Positions 11,202-23,700 of a stretch of DNA of 64,000 bases are shown here, piece by piece. Within the stretch, counting starts at the first letter, position 1, and every line of letters starts with the position of its first letter. Position numbers and translations under genes: made by a program. The notes under the pieces are model-generated. The model did no database searches. It was not told the DNA's origin and worked only from the letters and a program-made list of their open reading frames with translations. This DNA comes from Azorinus chamasolen (lineage: Eukaryota > Mollusca > Bivalvia > Cardiida > Solecurtidae): NCBI GenBank assembly GCA_963576725.1, contig OY755247.1, positions 15,130,526 to 15,194,525 on the forward strand, read 5' to 3'.

Positions 11202-11885
11202 TACAGTAAACCTCTCTATAACGGTCACTAAATTGCATCAAATATTTTGTGTTAAAGGCAGGTGGCTGCTTAAACACACTCCTATAGGAGTGTTGTTTTA
11301 CTTTCACCATGCTTTAAAGGGGATGTCCCTACATTTGACGTGTTTCATAAACACTTAAAATGTACAAAACTCATTTGCTTATATGCTGAAAAGTAGTTTA
11401 TCGCAAAAAGCCCCATCCAATTACCGTTTATAACGACAAAACATCCATGTATTTGATATCGCCGATCCCGGTTTTACTCCCCGATGTTACAGTTTTATTC
11501 GGGTTGGGTTTTAGTTTCGTAACTGTTCGCCCTATTCGAGATTCTCCGACCACTTCCGAGAATGCTATTACGTAACCAATGGAGGGATCGGGTGATCATC
11601 GGCAAAACGCGGAAGAATTGAACGGAAAAGGCCGATAATATTGTGTTGTAGAACAAAAATTATTAGTATTGATGAAATCGGTTTATTTGTATCACAGGGG
11701 CATTTTTCGATATAAGTTCAAATTGGGAACCTTCATAATAATGATAGAGCATAACAAATACCAAGTTTTATGATATTATTGAAAATATGCACTCATTGTA
11801 GGGACTTCCTCTTTAAGCAGCCACCTGCCCTCAACATCAGCTAATTAACACAATTTAGTGGCCGTTTTAGAGAGGTTTTACTGTA
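11202..11885. mobile_element. Family B MITE inside family A, itself interrupted
   Basis: Ends CAGTAAACCTCTC and GAGAGGTTTTACTG with TA on both sides. The second palindrome arm is split at GCTTTAA by another element. Confidence 0.85.
11310..11817. mobile_element. TTAA-flanked element with AGGGGATGTCCCTACA end, nested in family B
   Basis: AGGGGATGTCCCTACA and TGTAGGGACTTCCTCT are imperfect inverted ends. Each side is preceded or followed by TTAA where intact B copies have one GCTTTAAGCAG. It is about 490 bp and non-coding, with a CG-containing middle. piggyBac-like by target. Confidence 0.75.
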
Positions 11886-12137
11886 CTTAATTCTATTTTT
11901 TTTTTAAAAAGTTGATTCTAAAAAATAGCCTATGAGGTCATGGGTTAAGTTTGTCTGCTCAAACGTTGAGGGTGATTACAGTATGATTAAATTTAAAACC
12001 TATGAATAAATATTGATTAAAAAATCAACGTCTTGGCAGAGTTTACATTCATTGTAGGATAAGGATAAACAGAGACCCAGATAAGATGCATAAATTAAAA
12101 CATTTTCAATAACAAAATGTGTTTGTGAAACACTATG

Positions 12138-12161
12138 CCCCCCCCCCCCCCCCCCCCCCCC
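12138..12161 (+). repeat. Poly-C tract
   Basis: An uninterrupted run of about 24 C within the region just 3' of the gene; length is uncertain because such runs are error-prone in assembly. Confidence 0.8.
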
Positions 12162-12290
12162 TTATGACCTCTGACCTTAATAAGTCTAATCCCACTGTTT
12201 TTGTCTAGACCAGCAATTCCTTTTTAAAGTTTTACCTAATAAACACTAAGGTAAAGAATATTCATGAAATGATCAATTCATGCCTAAATG

Positions 12291-12296
12291 TTTATT
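12291..12296 (-). promoter_or_regulatory. Candidate polyadenylation signal AATAAA
   Basis: This is the first AATAAA on the minus strand after the stop codon, about 460 nt downstream. If used, the 3'UTR contains a family A MITE (12557-12712) and a family C MITE (12308-12560). Confidence 0.35.
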
Positions 12297-12307
12297 AGAG
12301 AAGGATT

Positions 12308-12560
12308 ATCCCTTTCCCTGTTTTATGGGTTTTTTTTTCCAAATTTCAATACCTACTGAATATTCATGGATAAAATAGTAATAGTGAAATATGGAAGGTG
12401 AAACATTGTAGCCATTTTAGAAACTAAAGAAACATTTGTATCAAAATCCATTGGCAAAAAGAGCAGACCCTGATTAGACAGCTCCTATAGGAGCCCTCTG
12501 ATCTGGGTCTACTCTGTTTGCAAATGTGTGAAATCACGTTTATATGAGGGAAAGGGTTAA
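12308..12560. mobile_element. Family C MITE in the putative 3'UTR
   Basis: TCCCTTTCCCTGTTTTATGG to GGAAAGGGTTAA; hairpin GCTCCTATAGGAGC. Confidence 0.82.
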
Positions 12561-12712
12561 CACATTCTCTCCTATGGAGCAAATGCTCTATCACAATGGT
12601 TTCAAAACTACACAATTTTAACATTCTCCTTTGCTATAATAAATGCTCCTTTTCGGTAGATTTTTTTTCAAAGAGGTTGAGTCTAAAAACAGTCCAGGAG
12701 GGAATGAGTTAA
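12557..12712. mobile_element. Family A MITE in the putative 3'UTR
   Basis: A single TTAA is shared with the neighbouring family C element. The hairpin's left arm is deleted, so it no longer folds fully. Confidence 0.8.
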
Positions 12713-12757
12713 AAGTAATGAAATCTGACATCTGTAAGGCCACCAAAATGACAGTAG

Positions 12758-15700
12758 CTACTGTTGCTGACTCTCCAACACAATCACAATAGGTTGATCA
12801 TTATACATATTCCTAAGAGCCTCGATCTTCTCAAAGTCTGCTGCATCTACTGTTCCATCCTCTCCAATGTTTATACTGATATTCTCTGATGCTTCCTGCA
12901 CCGTCTCTTCCCCTGTTTGGGCGTATATCTGGATACTACCATCTCCCTCAGTTTGTATACCTTCTGCCCCAATCTCTTCTGTAATGACTTGAATTTGACC
13001 CGGGTCTAGTTCGGTCTGGCCTTGGACTCCAGCAAGGGCCTGAGTAATCAGTTGCAGGTGACCCTCCTGACTGCCATCAGCCTGAGTTACCAATGTGTAG
13101 TTCTGGCCATTCAGCTCTATACTATTCCCAGTTCCTGTGTCATCCAATTCAGCATACACTATATTCTCACCGGTTTCTGGTATAGAAACAACAGTTTCAC
13201 TGCCATCTGTGTTCTCCATCACCACATGCTCCGACACGGAGACACCATCATTTTCAATGATCACATGATCAGAGCCGTCCATGACTGCATTCACCTGAAT
13301 CTGTCCATGGGAGTCTCTGCGTGTGACAACTTCAAAAGAATCTCCACTCTCTGTTTCTGGCTTAGCTACAGGAGGCTGAATCACAACAACTGGATTGGAA
13401 GAGGACTGCTGTCTCACTGCTTTTTGTGTCTTCTTTATTCTCTCATGCTGCCGACGTAATTCATGCTCTGTTTTAATTTCCTGACTAATAATATTGCCAT
13501 CAGCATCGATGTATACTACCTGAGTCTTTCTTTCAGGTTTGTAATTCTTCAGACGTGATCTATCCCTGTATCCCACACCGTCACCAATTCTGGTTGGCAC
13601 ATACGTAGACAGCAATTCTTTTTCAATGCTATGGACAGTGTTCATATGCCTTATAAGCTTGGGCTTCACAAAGAAAGCTTTGTCACATTCAGAACACTGG
13701 AATGGGCGATCATCATTGTGAGTTCTCACATGAGCAACTAGTTGGTAGTTCTCTGCGAAGGCTTTTGGGCACAACAGGCATTTATGGGGTTTGTTTCCTG
13801 TGTGAGAGTACATGTGCAGCTTCAGCAAATTTTTTGATACAAAGCCCTTGCTGCAGACAACACATCGGAAAGGTCTGTCTCCAGTATGTCGTCGTACATG
13901 TTCATCAAAGAAGCCACGCTGTGTGAAGCCATGTCCACAGTAGGAGCAGATGAAGGGTTTGACTTCGGCATGAATGTATTGGTGCTGTCGCAGGCACTGC
14001 TTGGTGCGGAAAGTTTTGGAACACACATCACACTGAAACTCTCTAGATCCTTGATGGATTGTGCTGTGTTCAATCAAGTTCTTCTTGTCAATGTAGTGTC
14101 GGTTACACACCTCGCACTTAGGGAATCTATTGTCAATGTGTTCTTCCTCAAGGTGGAATAAGACCTGGCATTTTGTCTCAAACATCAGATCACAAACCCC
14201 GCATTCATAAATACACTCCATTACAGCTTGGTCTCCAAGCCCGATGCCATTAACTATACCAGCATACTGTATACTGGCATCTCCAACTGTAGTTGAAGCA
14301 TCTGCTTTGTCAGCTTCTCCAGTCACTTCTTCCTGCACATTTTCAGTACCGCCTACAGGCAATTGTGCCTGATCTGCCACAGTGTCTTCATCTAATTCTT
14401 GTACACTGCTTGTCTCAACAATTTCTTGTGCCTGCTGAATCTCATCTACAACAGTAGGAACTTGCTTAGCTTCTTCACCATTTTCTTCTGTGTCTGTGTT
14501 TGTTGTTTGTGTAGCCTGTGTTAATTCTCCCACCACCGCATTTCCAGCATTTTTCTCAATATCTTCTATCTGTGCAATGGCCTCTTGCAGGACATCCATT
14601 GACTCATATCCTTCCACCGTGCCACCACTATTTATAACAAGCTTTGGGTCAATAGTACCAGTACCCTCTTGCTCTGGCCTTTGGATAACTTCATTACTTG
14701 TGGGTATCTTCACAAAGCAGCCAGTGCCATCATCTTCATAAAATTCAAAATCTGCATTGTCTGATTGGACCACTAAGGATCGATCAGTTGATTTTTCACA
14801 ATTCTTACAGTCACACCAGTCCTTACCCACCTTAACCTTGAATATGTGGGAGATTAGATGGCGTTTCATATTGGATTGCTTCAAGAAGGACTTGGAACAG
14901 TTTGGCCAGGAGCACTCGCTCTGCTTCTTTACTCCCTTTTTTATCTTACCCCGGTGGATGATCATGTGGGTCAGCATGGAGCTGGTTGTCTGGAACTTCT
15001 TGTCACAGTATCTACACTGGAACCTTTTTTCAGGGTTGTGTGTCTCCATGTGTCTGTCCAATCTCTGTTTATGGATTGTTGAGAATCCACACATCTCACA
15101 CATCAGCTCTTTCCTAAGACCTTTTCTCTTCAGTTCTTCTGGATGTGCCTGTTTCATGTGTTTCCATAGTGGCATTGATGCTGTGTCAAATGAATTGCTG
15201 CAATGGGGACACTCGTAAACATCTGGTCTCCTATCTTCATCGTGAATCTGCATGTGCTTAACTAGACGAGATTTGAACAGGAACTTGCGACCACAAATGT
15301 TACACTTGTGTTCAAAGTTTTCTTTGTCCTTCTCCTCGTTTTGCACAGTGGAGTGTACATCATTCATATGCCTCATCAGCTCCTCATTGGTAGTGAACTT
15401 CAGGTCGCATGTCTGGCACATCCTGCTGTCTTCAGACAAGTGAAGCTTGATGTGTCGCTGGAGACTCTTGCTACTGATGTAGTAACGATCGCAGATATTG
15501 CACTGGAAGCTCTTGTTGTAACGGTGAAGCTCACGATGATCAACTAAACTCCTTTTCTCAAAAAATCTCTTCTCGCAGAACTCGCACTCAAAAATCCTCT
15601 CCCACTTGTGGATACCAAAGTGTGTTCTGAGAGCTTCCAAGTCAATGAAGCAGGCTCCACAATGGTGGCAGTAGAAATCACTGGTCTTCTTGTGATTGGT

Positions 15701-17760
15701 AATAACATGTTTCCTTCTTGTGTCATACAAGGAGAACTTCTGGGTGCACACCCCACATGGAAGATGCAAATTCTGGAACTGGCAATTTGACTCAGTGTGA
15801 CGTGCTAGCTCTTCCTCAGTTCCAAAACCATTCCCACACTCACGACACAGATATTCAAGTGTAAGATGCTCTGGTCGATGATCATGATATTCGCTCATTG
15901 AGTCAAAATCAGTGCTACATATTTCACAAGTAACTCTGCCATTGTTCATAAGGAAACCAAAGTACATCAGAGTTCCATATTGTATGTTGTGATCATGACG
16001 CTTATGAACCTGAAGCTGAGAGTTGGTGCGGAAAACGGCTCCACAGTGTGGGCAGTCATGTTCTTTCTTCCTATGGGTCAACTTGTGCACCTGATAACTC
16101 ACCAGTGTCTTGAACTCCTTCTTGCATGCTTGGCACTTGTAAGAGGCATCATCAAGCTCCTTCCTATGGACAACCAACATGTGTTGCTCTAAATCTTCAG
16201 TTGTGTCAAAGATGTTCATGCATTCTGGGCACACACTCTTTCCTAGACCTGTTCTAGGCTTTGCTTTGAAAGGCTTCACATCCTTCTCTTCTGTATTGAT
16301 TTCTTCATTCACACTTACATCAGTATCAACAGTCACTTCCCCATCTTTACCTTCGGTTACAAAATGAGTGTATTTGCTGAAATCAATTGGTTCGATATCA
16401 AGATCAACATCCTTGTGGCATTTCCGTACATGAGCTATAACATAATCCTTTCTCTTCATCAGTCGAGCACAGAAAGGACATTCATACATTTTATTGGAGT
16501 GCAGCAAGAAATGTTTCCGCAGATTGGCATTGGACAGGAAGATTGTTCCACATATGCTGCAAGCTGGCTTCTTTTCTTCAACTGCCCTCTTGTAGGCTGG
16601 GCTCAATAATTTAAATGACATCATACTTTTGGCTTTCTTTGCAAACTTTTTATCTTCGTCCTCTTTATATTCGTCAATCCCATCATCATACTCGCTCTTG
16701 GTTACCTTTTCTGGCTTATAATCTTTATCCAAATCATCATCAACCATTTCTGTGAGGTAGTCATCCTCTTCATCATCTGATTCATTTGTATTCTCTCGTT
16801 TAATGGAACTTTTGGGATGACTCTTCATATGCTGCATAAGTAAAAACTTGAGAGTAAATCCTTTCCCACACACAGAACAGACATGAGAGTACTTGATTGG
16901 TCTCTTGTTGGAGCTTTTTAATTGTGTATTATCTTTATCGATATCATCTGTGTCCATGACTTCCCCATCATCAATAGTACCGTCCTGCTGTTTATCATTC
17001 ATCTCTTCATCAACGGTGCCTTCTCTGCTTTTCTTACTTATGTTTTCTGAATCAGTTTCCTCGGTTTCTTCATCAAGCGGTATTTTCCTTGGTCTTCCAC
17101 GTTTTCTTGCAGGCTGTTCATTCTCAGCTGGTGTTTCAGACTGACTTTTGACTACACTGCTTCCCTCAGATTTCCGTGGTCTGCCTCTTGGTCGTGGCGT
17201 TGGCTTTTCTTCGTCATCTTCAACTTCTTTAGCCTTACTAGTACTAGCATCTTTCCTGGGTCTCCCTCTCCCTCTTGGCGTTGCTACTGTCTCTGAATCC
17301 TCTCCTTTCTCCTGTTCATCTGCATCATCAGCTACAAGACTTTTACGAGGTCTTCCACGCTTTTTCACGTTTTCTGTGTCACTTGAATACTCAGTGGAAT
17401 CTCTCAATGCTTTGGAAACTCCAGAATCCTTGTAAAACCCAGCTTTACCGCCAATGATGTCTGCCCAGTTTGGTGCTGCGACATTACGTCGCCTTCGACC
17501 CATCGGACTTAGCATGCTTTCCTCACTGGTGTCTTCTTTTTCTGGTGCAGTGTCACTTTCTGTTACCTTGGATTTAGGTTCTGTCTTAATGGCAGGCTTA
17601 CTAACAGGCTTTCTTCCAGGCGTTGCTTGGTTACTCTTGGTGCTGGTCTTATTGGCAGGTGGTGTTTGTTGTTTCTTTGGTCTACCAGGCCTCGCTTTTG
17701 TCTCTACTTCTTCAGCACTGTCATTTTCATCCTCCTCATCTTCTTCATCATCATGGTCTT
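12758..17760 (-). CDS. Exon 10: terminal exon with five AT-hooks, 25 zinc fingers and C-terminal tail
   Basis: This 5003-bp exon has acceptor TTGTATTGTAG and ends at TAG (12760-12758). It opens with an acidic run and RPGRPKK, then four more AT-hooks (KRGRPRKS, RGRGRPRKD, RPRGRPRKS, RKRGRPRKI). Eighteen C2H2-type fingers follow (about 15300 to 14845 at the 3' side), from CSVCGKGF to the atypical CSWPNCSKSF finger. Finger 8 ends in Cys rather than His (C2HC). After about 215 acidic/Thr/Gln residues comes a second set of seven with canonical-type linkers (HTGDRPF, HTGNKPH), suited to sequence-specific DNA binding. The tail repeats IQ- and VV-containing acidic segments, as activation regions do. 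The frame stays open upstream of the internal ATG at 17515, so that ATG is not the true start. Confidence 0.93.
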
Positions 17761-20700
17761 CTACAATACAAGAACATTTCTCTGTAATATTCAGGCTTAG
17801 GTGAAAGACTGTAAAAGACTACATTGTTCAACCCATTCCCACCAACAAGACTATTTTAACCCATTCTCGCATAGGCTATTTTTAGATCCAACCTCTTTGA
17901 TTAAGTCTACCATAAAGGAGCATTTACTAGAGAAAAGGAAATTTCAGAATTGTGTAGTTTTGAAACCATTGTGATAAATAGAGCATTTGCTCCTACAGAA
18001 GTGTCAAAAGGCATCAATATCAAGAAACAACCTCTTTGAATAAATCTACTGAAAAGGAGCATTTACTAGAAAAAAATTTAGAACAGTATACTTTTGAAAC
18101 CAATGTGATAGAGCATTTGCTCCTATTAAAGGAGCAAATGCTCTATTTATTACAATGGTTTCAAAAAATGACTTGTACAGAGGCATCAAAAGGCGTCAGT
18201 AGTGGGGAATGGGTTATACAGAGGTGTCAAAAGGCTTCAGTAGTGCGGAATGGGTTGTACAGAGGCGTCAAAAGGCGTCAGTAGTGGGGAATGGGTTGTA
18301 CAGAGGCGTGGGAATGGGTTAATGCAGATACAGTGTCAGTTTTCCTATATTGTCTACTTAAAAGTTGATTTTTCTATTAATGAAAAACAGAATGAGCGTG
18401 TCTAACTGTTTGGATCCTGATAAGACGCTGAAGTGCTTGGCTTTTCATCTGGATCCACACAATTAGAAAATGTGATGACAAATATTCTGAAAATGGGTGA
18501 TCCCTCGAAAGCAAAAGTAGAAATGCAAAAAGAGAAAATTGCAGACTCGGTTTTATTGAGTCTGTTCATGAATAGTAATTAAAAGTGCAACACTACTCAC
18601 GCTCCCTAGTACCGGCTTAAGCAGTATTCAATTTTCAAAACTAATAACATCAAAACTAATGATCCCGAAGGATCAGAAAATATAACAACACTGAGAATGA
18701 AGTATGGGGCGACTTTTTACGGCCGCCACACAAGCACTTAACACCTGCTGTTATGAAGTACATATATTCTGAAAATGGGTTCATCCTATAGATTTTGGTT
18801 ATGACATTTTTCCACTTAACCCTCAATATGTACATCTATATCATATCATCAGCAAACAGAGCAGACCCTGATCAGATGGCTACCACAGGAGCCGTCTGAT
18901 CTGGGCCTACTCAGTTTGCAAAGGCATAGAAAGGCGTATGTCTGGAGTAAAGTGTTAGAGTGCATTTTCTCCATTTTTCCCTAAATCTTTGGATCCTGAT
19001 GAAATGTCGAGTTACTTTACATCATGAATATTAATCATTGTTATACTACAGTGCTCCCTCTCTACAACTACAACCTTTGGGATACGAATATTGTATGTAT
19101 TGTTCAGAGGGAGTTGCTATAGGGAGGGAAAATAAAACATAATTAGCTTGTTTGCAGATCCCCAGATAAGGTGTATTTCGAGAACTAATCTGTTATGCCT
19201 CCATCAAACCCTATGCTGTGACCACTCTTTAGAATCGTCACTACGTGACGATTCTAAAGAGTGGTCACAACATAGGGTTTGATGGAGACATAAAGAAAAT
19301 ACGATGGAAAAAGGTTGTTTCTGGAGCCTTGTTGTTTCGGAATCAGTGACATGCGTTGTTGTAAGGAGGGAATCCTTATTGGGAGGGCATTTGTAGGGAG
19401 GGAGCACGGTACATGATCATCGGCACAGGAAAGTTTAGCCATTTTATCATATGCAAAAAGAGCAGATCCTGTAGGAGCTGTCTGATTACAGTCTGTTCTA
19501 TCTGCTTTATGGACCTATTTAGGTCTGCCAAGATGTGGTGGTGCTTGACAATGAAAAAACTGTGACAACCAACTGCACATACAGGTTGACACACAGACAG
19601 ATAAGACAGACAGACAGGTGCAAAACATAATGCCCCTTGACTATCTTCAACGGGTGCATAAAAAAAGATTATGACGTGATAAAACGCCTCACTGGAAATA
19701 TTTTGGATAAATGAATAGGCTGCATCTAGGGCACTGCAACACTGAACAGGATGGGCTGGGTTTTTAGGGCACGAGGACACTGAATTGGATGGGCTGGGTT
19801 TTAGGGCAAGAGGACATTGAATTGGATGGGCATGAGGACACTGAACAGGTCACTTAGCTTAACCCTTCACTCCATGAATATTCATGTAAGAGATAATGAC
19901 ATCATGGATAATAATTAGATTAAATTTATTAATTGCATATGAATAAAACAAGAGGGCCAGAATGGCCCTGAAGCGCTCACCAGATAATCAGAGGAGAAGA
20001 TTTTCAAAGTTTTCACTTTATGTTTCTATTGAAAGCTGGCTACTCCTGGGGCGGGGCCAATTTTAACCACAGGGGCATAATTTATTTAACATTTGTAGAG
20101 GACCTGAACATGAAGCTATGTGCCAAATATGGAAGTTATGAACCTTCCAGTTTCAGAGAAGATTTTCAATGTTTTTACTATATGTTTCTATTGAAAGCTG
20201 ACCACCCCTGGGGTGGGGGCAATTTTAACCCCAGGGGCATAATTTTAACAATGCCATACAAAGTTCTGACTAAAGGCAATCAACTGTTCCTCTGAACAGG
20301 TATGTGTACCCTAGCTTCCAAACTGATTTTTTGCATTTGAATATTATTATAAATTATTACATAATAATTTCATATTCACAAGTTTAACTTAATACATTGT
20401 AGTTTCAAGTAAATACAATTATGTTAAAAATTATTTCATAACTTATTTAAAATCTTTAATTTGGCATTCTGGAGTCTTTACATGATTCACCCTTCTTCTG
20501 AACTGCAGGGCAGGTTATAATAATATCATAATGCCAATCACTATTATTAATTAACCCTTCCCTCATATAAACGGGTTTTCACACATTTGAAAACAGAGTA
20601 GCCCCAGATCAGATGCCTCCTATAGGAGCCATCTGATCAGGGTCTGCTCTGTTTGTTAATGGAATTTGATATATCTGTTCCTTTAGTTTCTAAAATGGCT

Positions 20701-23700
20701 ACAATGTTCCGCCTACTATATTTCATTATAACTATTTTGTAGATGAATATTCAGTAGGTTGTGATATTTGGGAAAAAAATGGCTACAATGTTCCACCTTC
20801 CATACTTCATTTTAACTATTTTGTTCATGAATATGCAGAAGGCATTCAAATTAATAATAAACATAGAACAGGCAAAGGGTTAAGACAGACTAACACTGGC
20901 TACAGCACCAGATACAGGTGCACTAAAAATAGCCACTGGTCATCTCTCTAACTGCTTGACCTGATGACCTCTTTATGTGCAAAGAGAAGATGCTTAAAAA
21001 CGCAGTCAGCTATAAGTTTGCTAGAGAACTGGCCATCCTGGGGTGTAGCCAATTTTGACCACAGGAGCATAATTTATATAACTTTTGTAGAGGACCTGAA
21101 CATGATGCTATGTGCCAAATACGAAAGCTGAGAACCTTCCAGTTTCAGAGGAGATGATATTCAAAGTTTTCACTATATGTTTCTATAGAAAACAATGCAC
21201 CTCTGGGGCGGGGCCAATTTTGACCCCAGGGACATAATTTATATAACTTTTGTAGAGGACCTACAGATGATGCTATGTGCCAAAGATGAAAGCTGAGACC
21301 CCTGTAGATTCAGAGGAGAAGAATTTTAAAGGTTCAAATTGTTGACGACGAACGACGCACGACGACGGACGACGGACATCAGGCGATCACAAAAGCTCAC
21401 CCTGAGCACTTTGTGCTCTGGTGAGCTAAAAATATTTGGCCATGACACGAAATGTAGAATCATATTTATATCATTTCACAAGTAAACAGAGCAGACTCTG
21501 ATCAGACTACTCCTTCAGGGGCCGTCTGATCTGAAAGAGCCTTCTGATCTGGGTCTACTCTGCAAAGACATAGAAAGGCGTATTTATGGAGTAAAGGGTT
21601 AAAAAGATGTTGAACAAGGAACTACAGAAGAACCGAGTCACAGCATATCAAGTGCATGGGTGCACTTCAGGGCTTTTTCTCTCTTAATTGGGAAGGGGCC
21701 TTAGCCTGCTGATTTTGGGAAGAATTATCGCTAAAATTGCTGATTTGGGAAACAAAAAAGCTGGTGTAAGTTTGGATGATTTTAAAGAAATTTTCAATTG
21801 GGAAGGGGCCTTTTACAGGCCTCTGTTATAGAAGGTGAAAAACCCCTGCACTTACACACAAATTAGCCTAAACATGTACTTACTTGCATTGAAATTGATG
21901 ACCCCTTTACACTCTAGGTACTTGTGGATACGCCTGAACACCCCAACATCTCCAACCTTCTGCAGACCCTTCCTCGCTTGATTCATACCAAGGTAGTACG
22001 GCTTTGATTTCTGCCTGAAATTTGAAACATAGACCATATGACATGGTATGAGCAGCTATCAGGGAGAAGGGTTACTTATTGCACTAGTACAAGTGTAGAT
22101 CCAGACCAGCCAAGTCTCCGATGCACTATATTTCAGAATGTGTAGTAATTTCATGCAGAGGTCCAGACAAGATGCTTAAATCTAAACATTTTCAAGAATA
22201 GCTACTTTATTTCTCTACCAAACCCAATACTGTGACCACTCTTTCAAAATCGTTTCGGACAGACAATTCTCAAGAGTGGTCACAGTATAGGGTTTGGCGG
22301 AGAAATGATGATTTTAGAATTTGTGTAAGCACCTTTATCTCTAGCTCTGTTCACCAATTTCTTCTCCACATTCCCATATAGCAAAATACTTGATCGTATA
22401 TCACATTATAGATATGATTTATTATTTTGTCGAGGTTTACACCTTTCAACAACATTTCAGTTATATCATGACGTTCAGCTATCATATAACAACGGTCAGA
22501 CAATTGAAAAGTGATCCCGTGCCACAATGTCAAAGCTGGTGACATAAAAAAGGAACAGTCAGAATGTAAAACGGTTTGACCCTTTCAATGCTGAATTTTC
22601 AGAGTGGAATAGCCCATCAGCATTTAGCTATAAAGTCCATTCAGTATGAAAGGCTTAACCCTTTCCCTCATAGGCTATTTTTAGACACAACCTCTTTCAA
22701 TCAATCTACTGAAAAGGAGCACTTACTAGAGAAAAGGAAACGTTTAGAATTGTGTTGTTTTGAAATCATCACAATGGTTTCCTAAAGTGACTTTTACAGA
22801 GGCGTAGAAAGGCGTATTTATGGAGGAAAGGGTTAAACTTGCTATCTAGAGGATTTTGACTGACAAACTGTGCAGATCCTGATCAAAGGGCTCCTGTAAG
22901 GTTTAATTATCACTATATTCCAATCACGAGTTTTTTTTATATCATACCATTTATTAATAACGTGATTCCTCAGTCTCAGGTATTTCTCCTTAGTGCGCCT
23001 TGGATGGCTGTTATTGAAGAAGTCCGCATGGACCTTCTTTTCTTCATTTGACACAATCAGTGGACTGAAGAACACCTCGTTCTTTGGCATAGGGATTTTG
23101 TAAATCTTTCCACTTGACATGAAACACTCGGTCTCTGTAAAATAGAACATAACTACAGTCAGATCGCGCTACCACACAAACTACAGTCAGATCGCGCTAC
23201 CACACAGGGAAAAAATCAGGGAACCAAACCAAACTTTCTTTCAAAATCTAGACCTTAAACAATGACACGATATTTATACTTTGCCATGGGTTGTTGGCTG
23301 GGTGTGTGAACAGATTTTTATAAAACTTTTAACAGGATAAAAATGCAGGTAAGTAAGCGTTTGTGTTTTTCATCTACTCTGTTTGCTTGTGATATAGATA
23401 TGATTCTACAGTTTCTGCCATTTTGATACGAAATTCCCATGTCTTTAACCAACTAACAAACCCAGGGGCATAGAAATCAATTTTTAGAGTCATTGCAGAC
23501 AATAACTAGAGGTTTTTGTCAAAAAAACGGATGTCTCCCCTCTAATAAAAACAATATGTAAAGGGAAATCACTAAAAATGTTATGGTCTTGATGAATGAT
23601 ACTTCCCCTCATTATGCGTTTTCCACACTACATTTTTCAAGAAGAAAATGATAACAGCTAATAACTCCAAAAATACTGATACCAGATTTATGGCCCTTGT

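Larger units (their letters stand above)
11131..11947. mobile_element. Family A MITE interrupted by family B
   Basis: TTAACCCATTCCCTCATGCC opens and GCCTATGAGGTCATGGGTTAA closes; the 3' half continues after the B element. Its own left half is partly deleted. Confidence 0.8.

Noticed and set aside
17513..17515. ATG as the translation start of a stand-alone zinc-finger gene
   Set aside because: The frame stays open upstream with an AT-hook and acidic residues to a good acceptor at 17761, and phases join with exon 9.
13022..17804. Numerous plus-strand frames of 60-153 codons opposite the zinc-finger exon
   Set aside because: Antisense shadows of a strongly coding exon.
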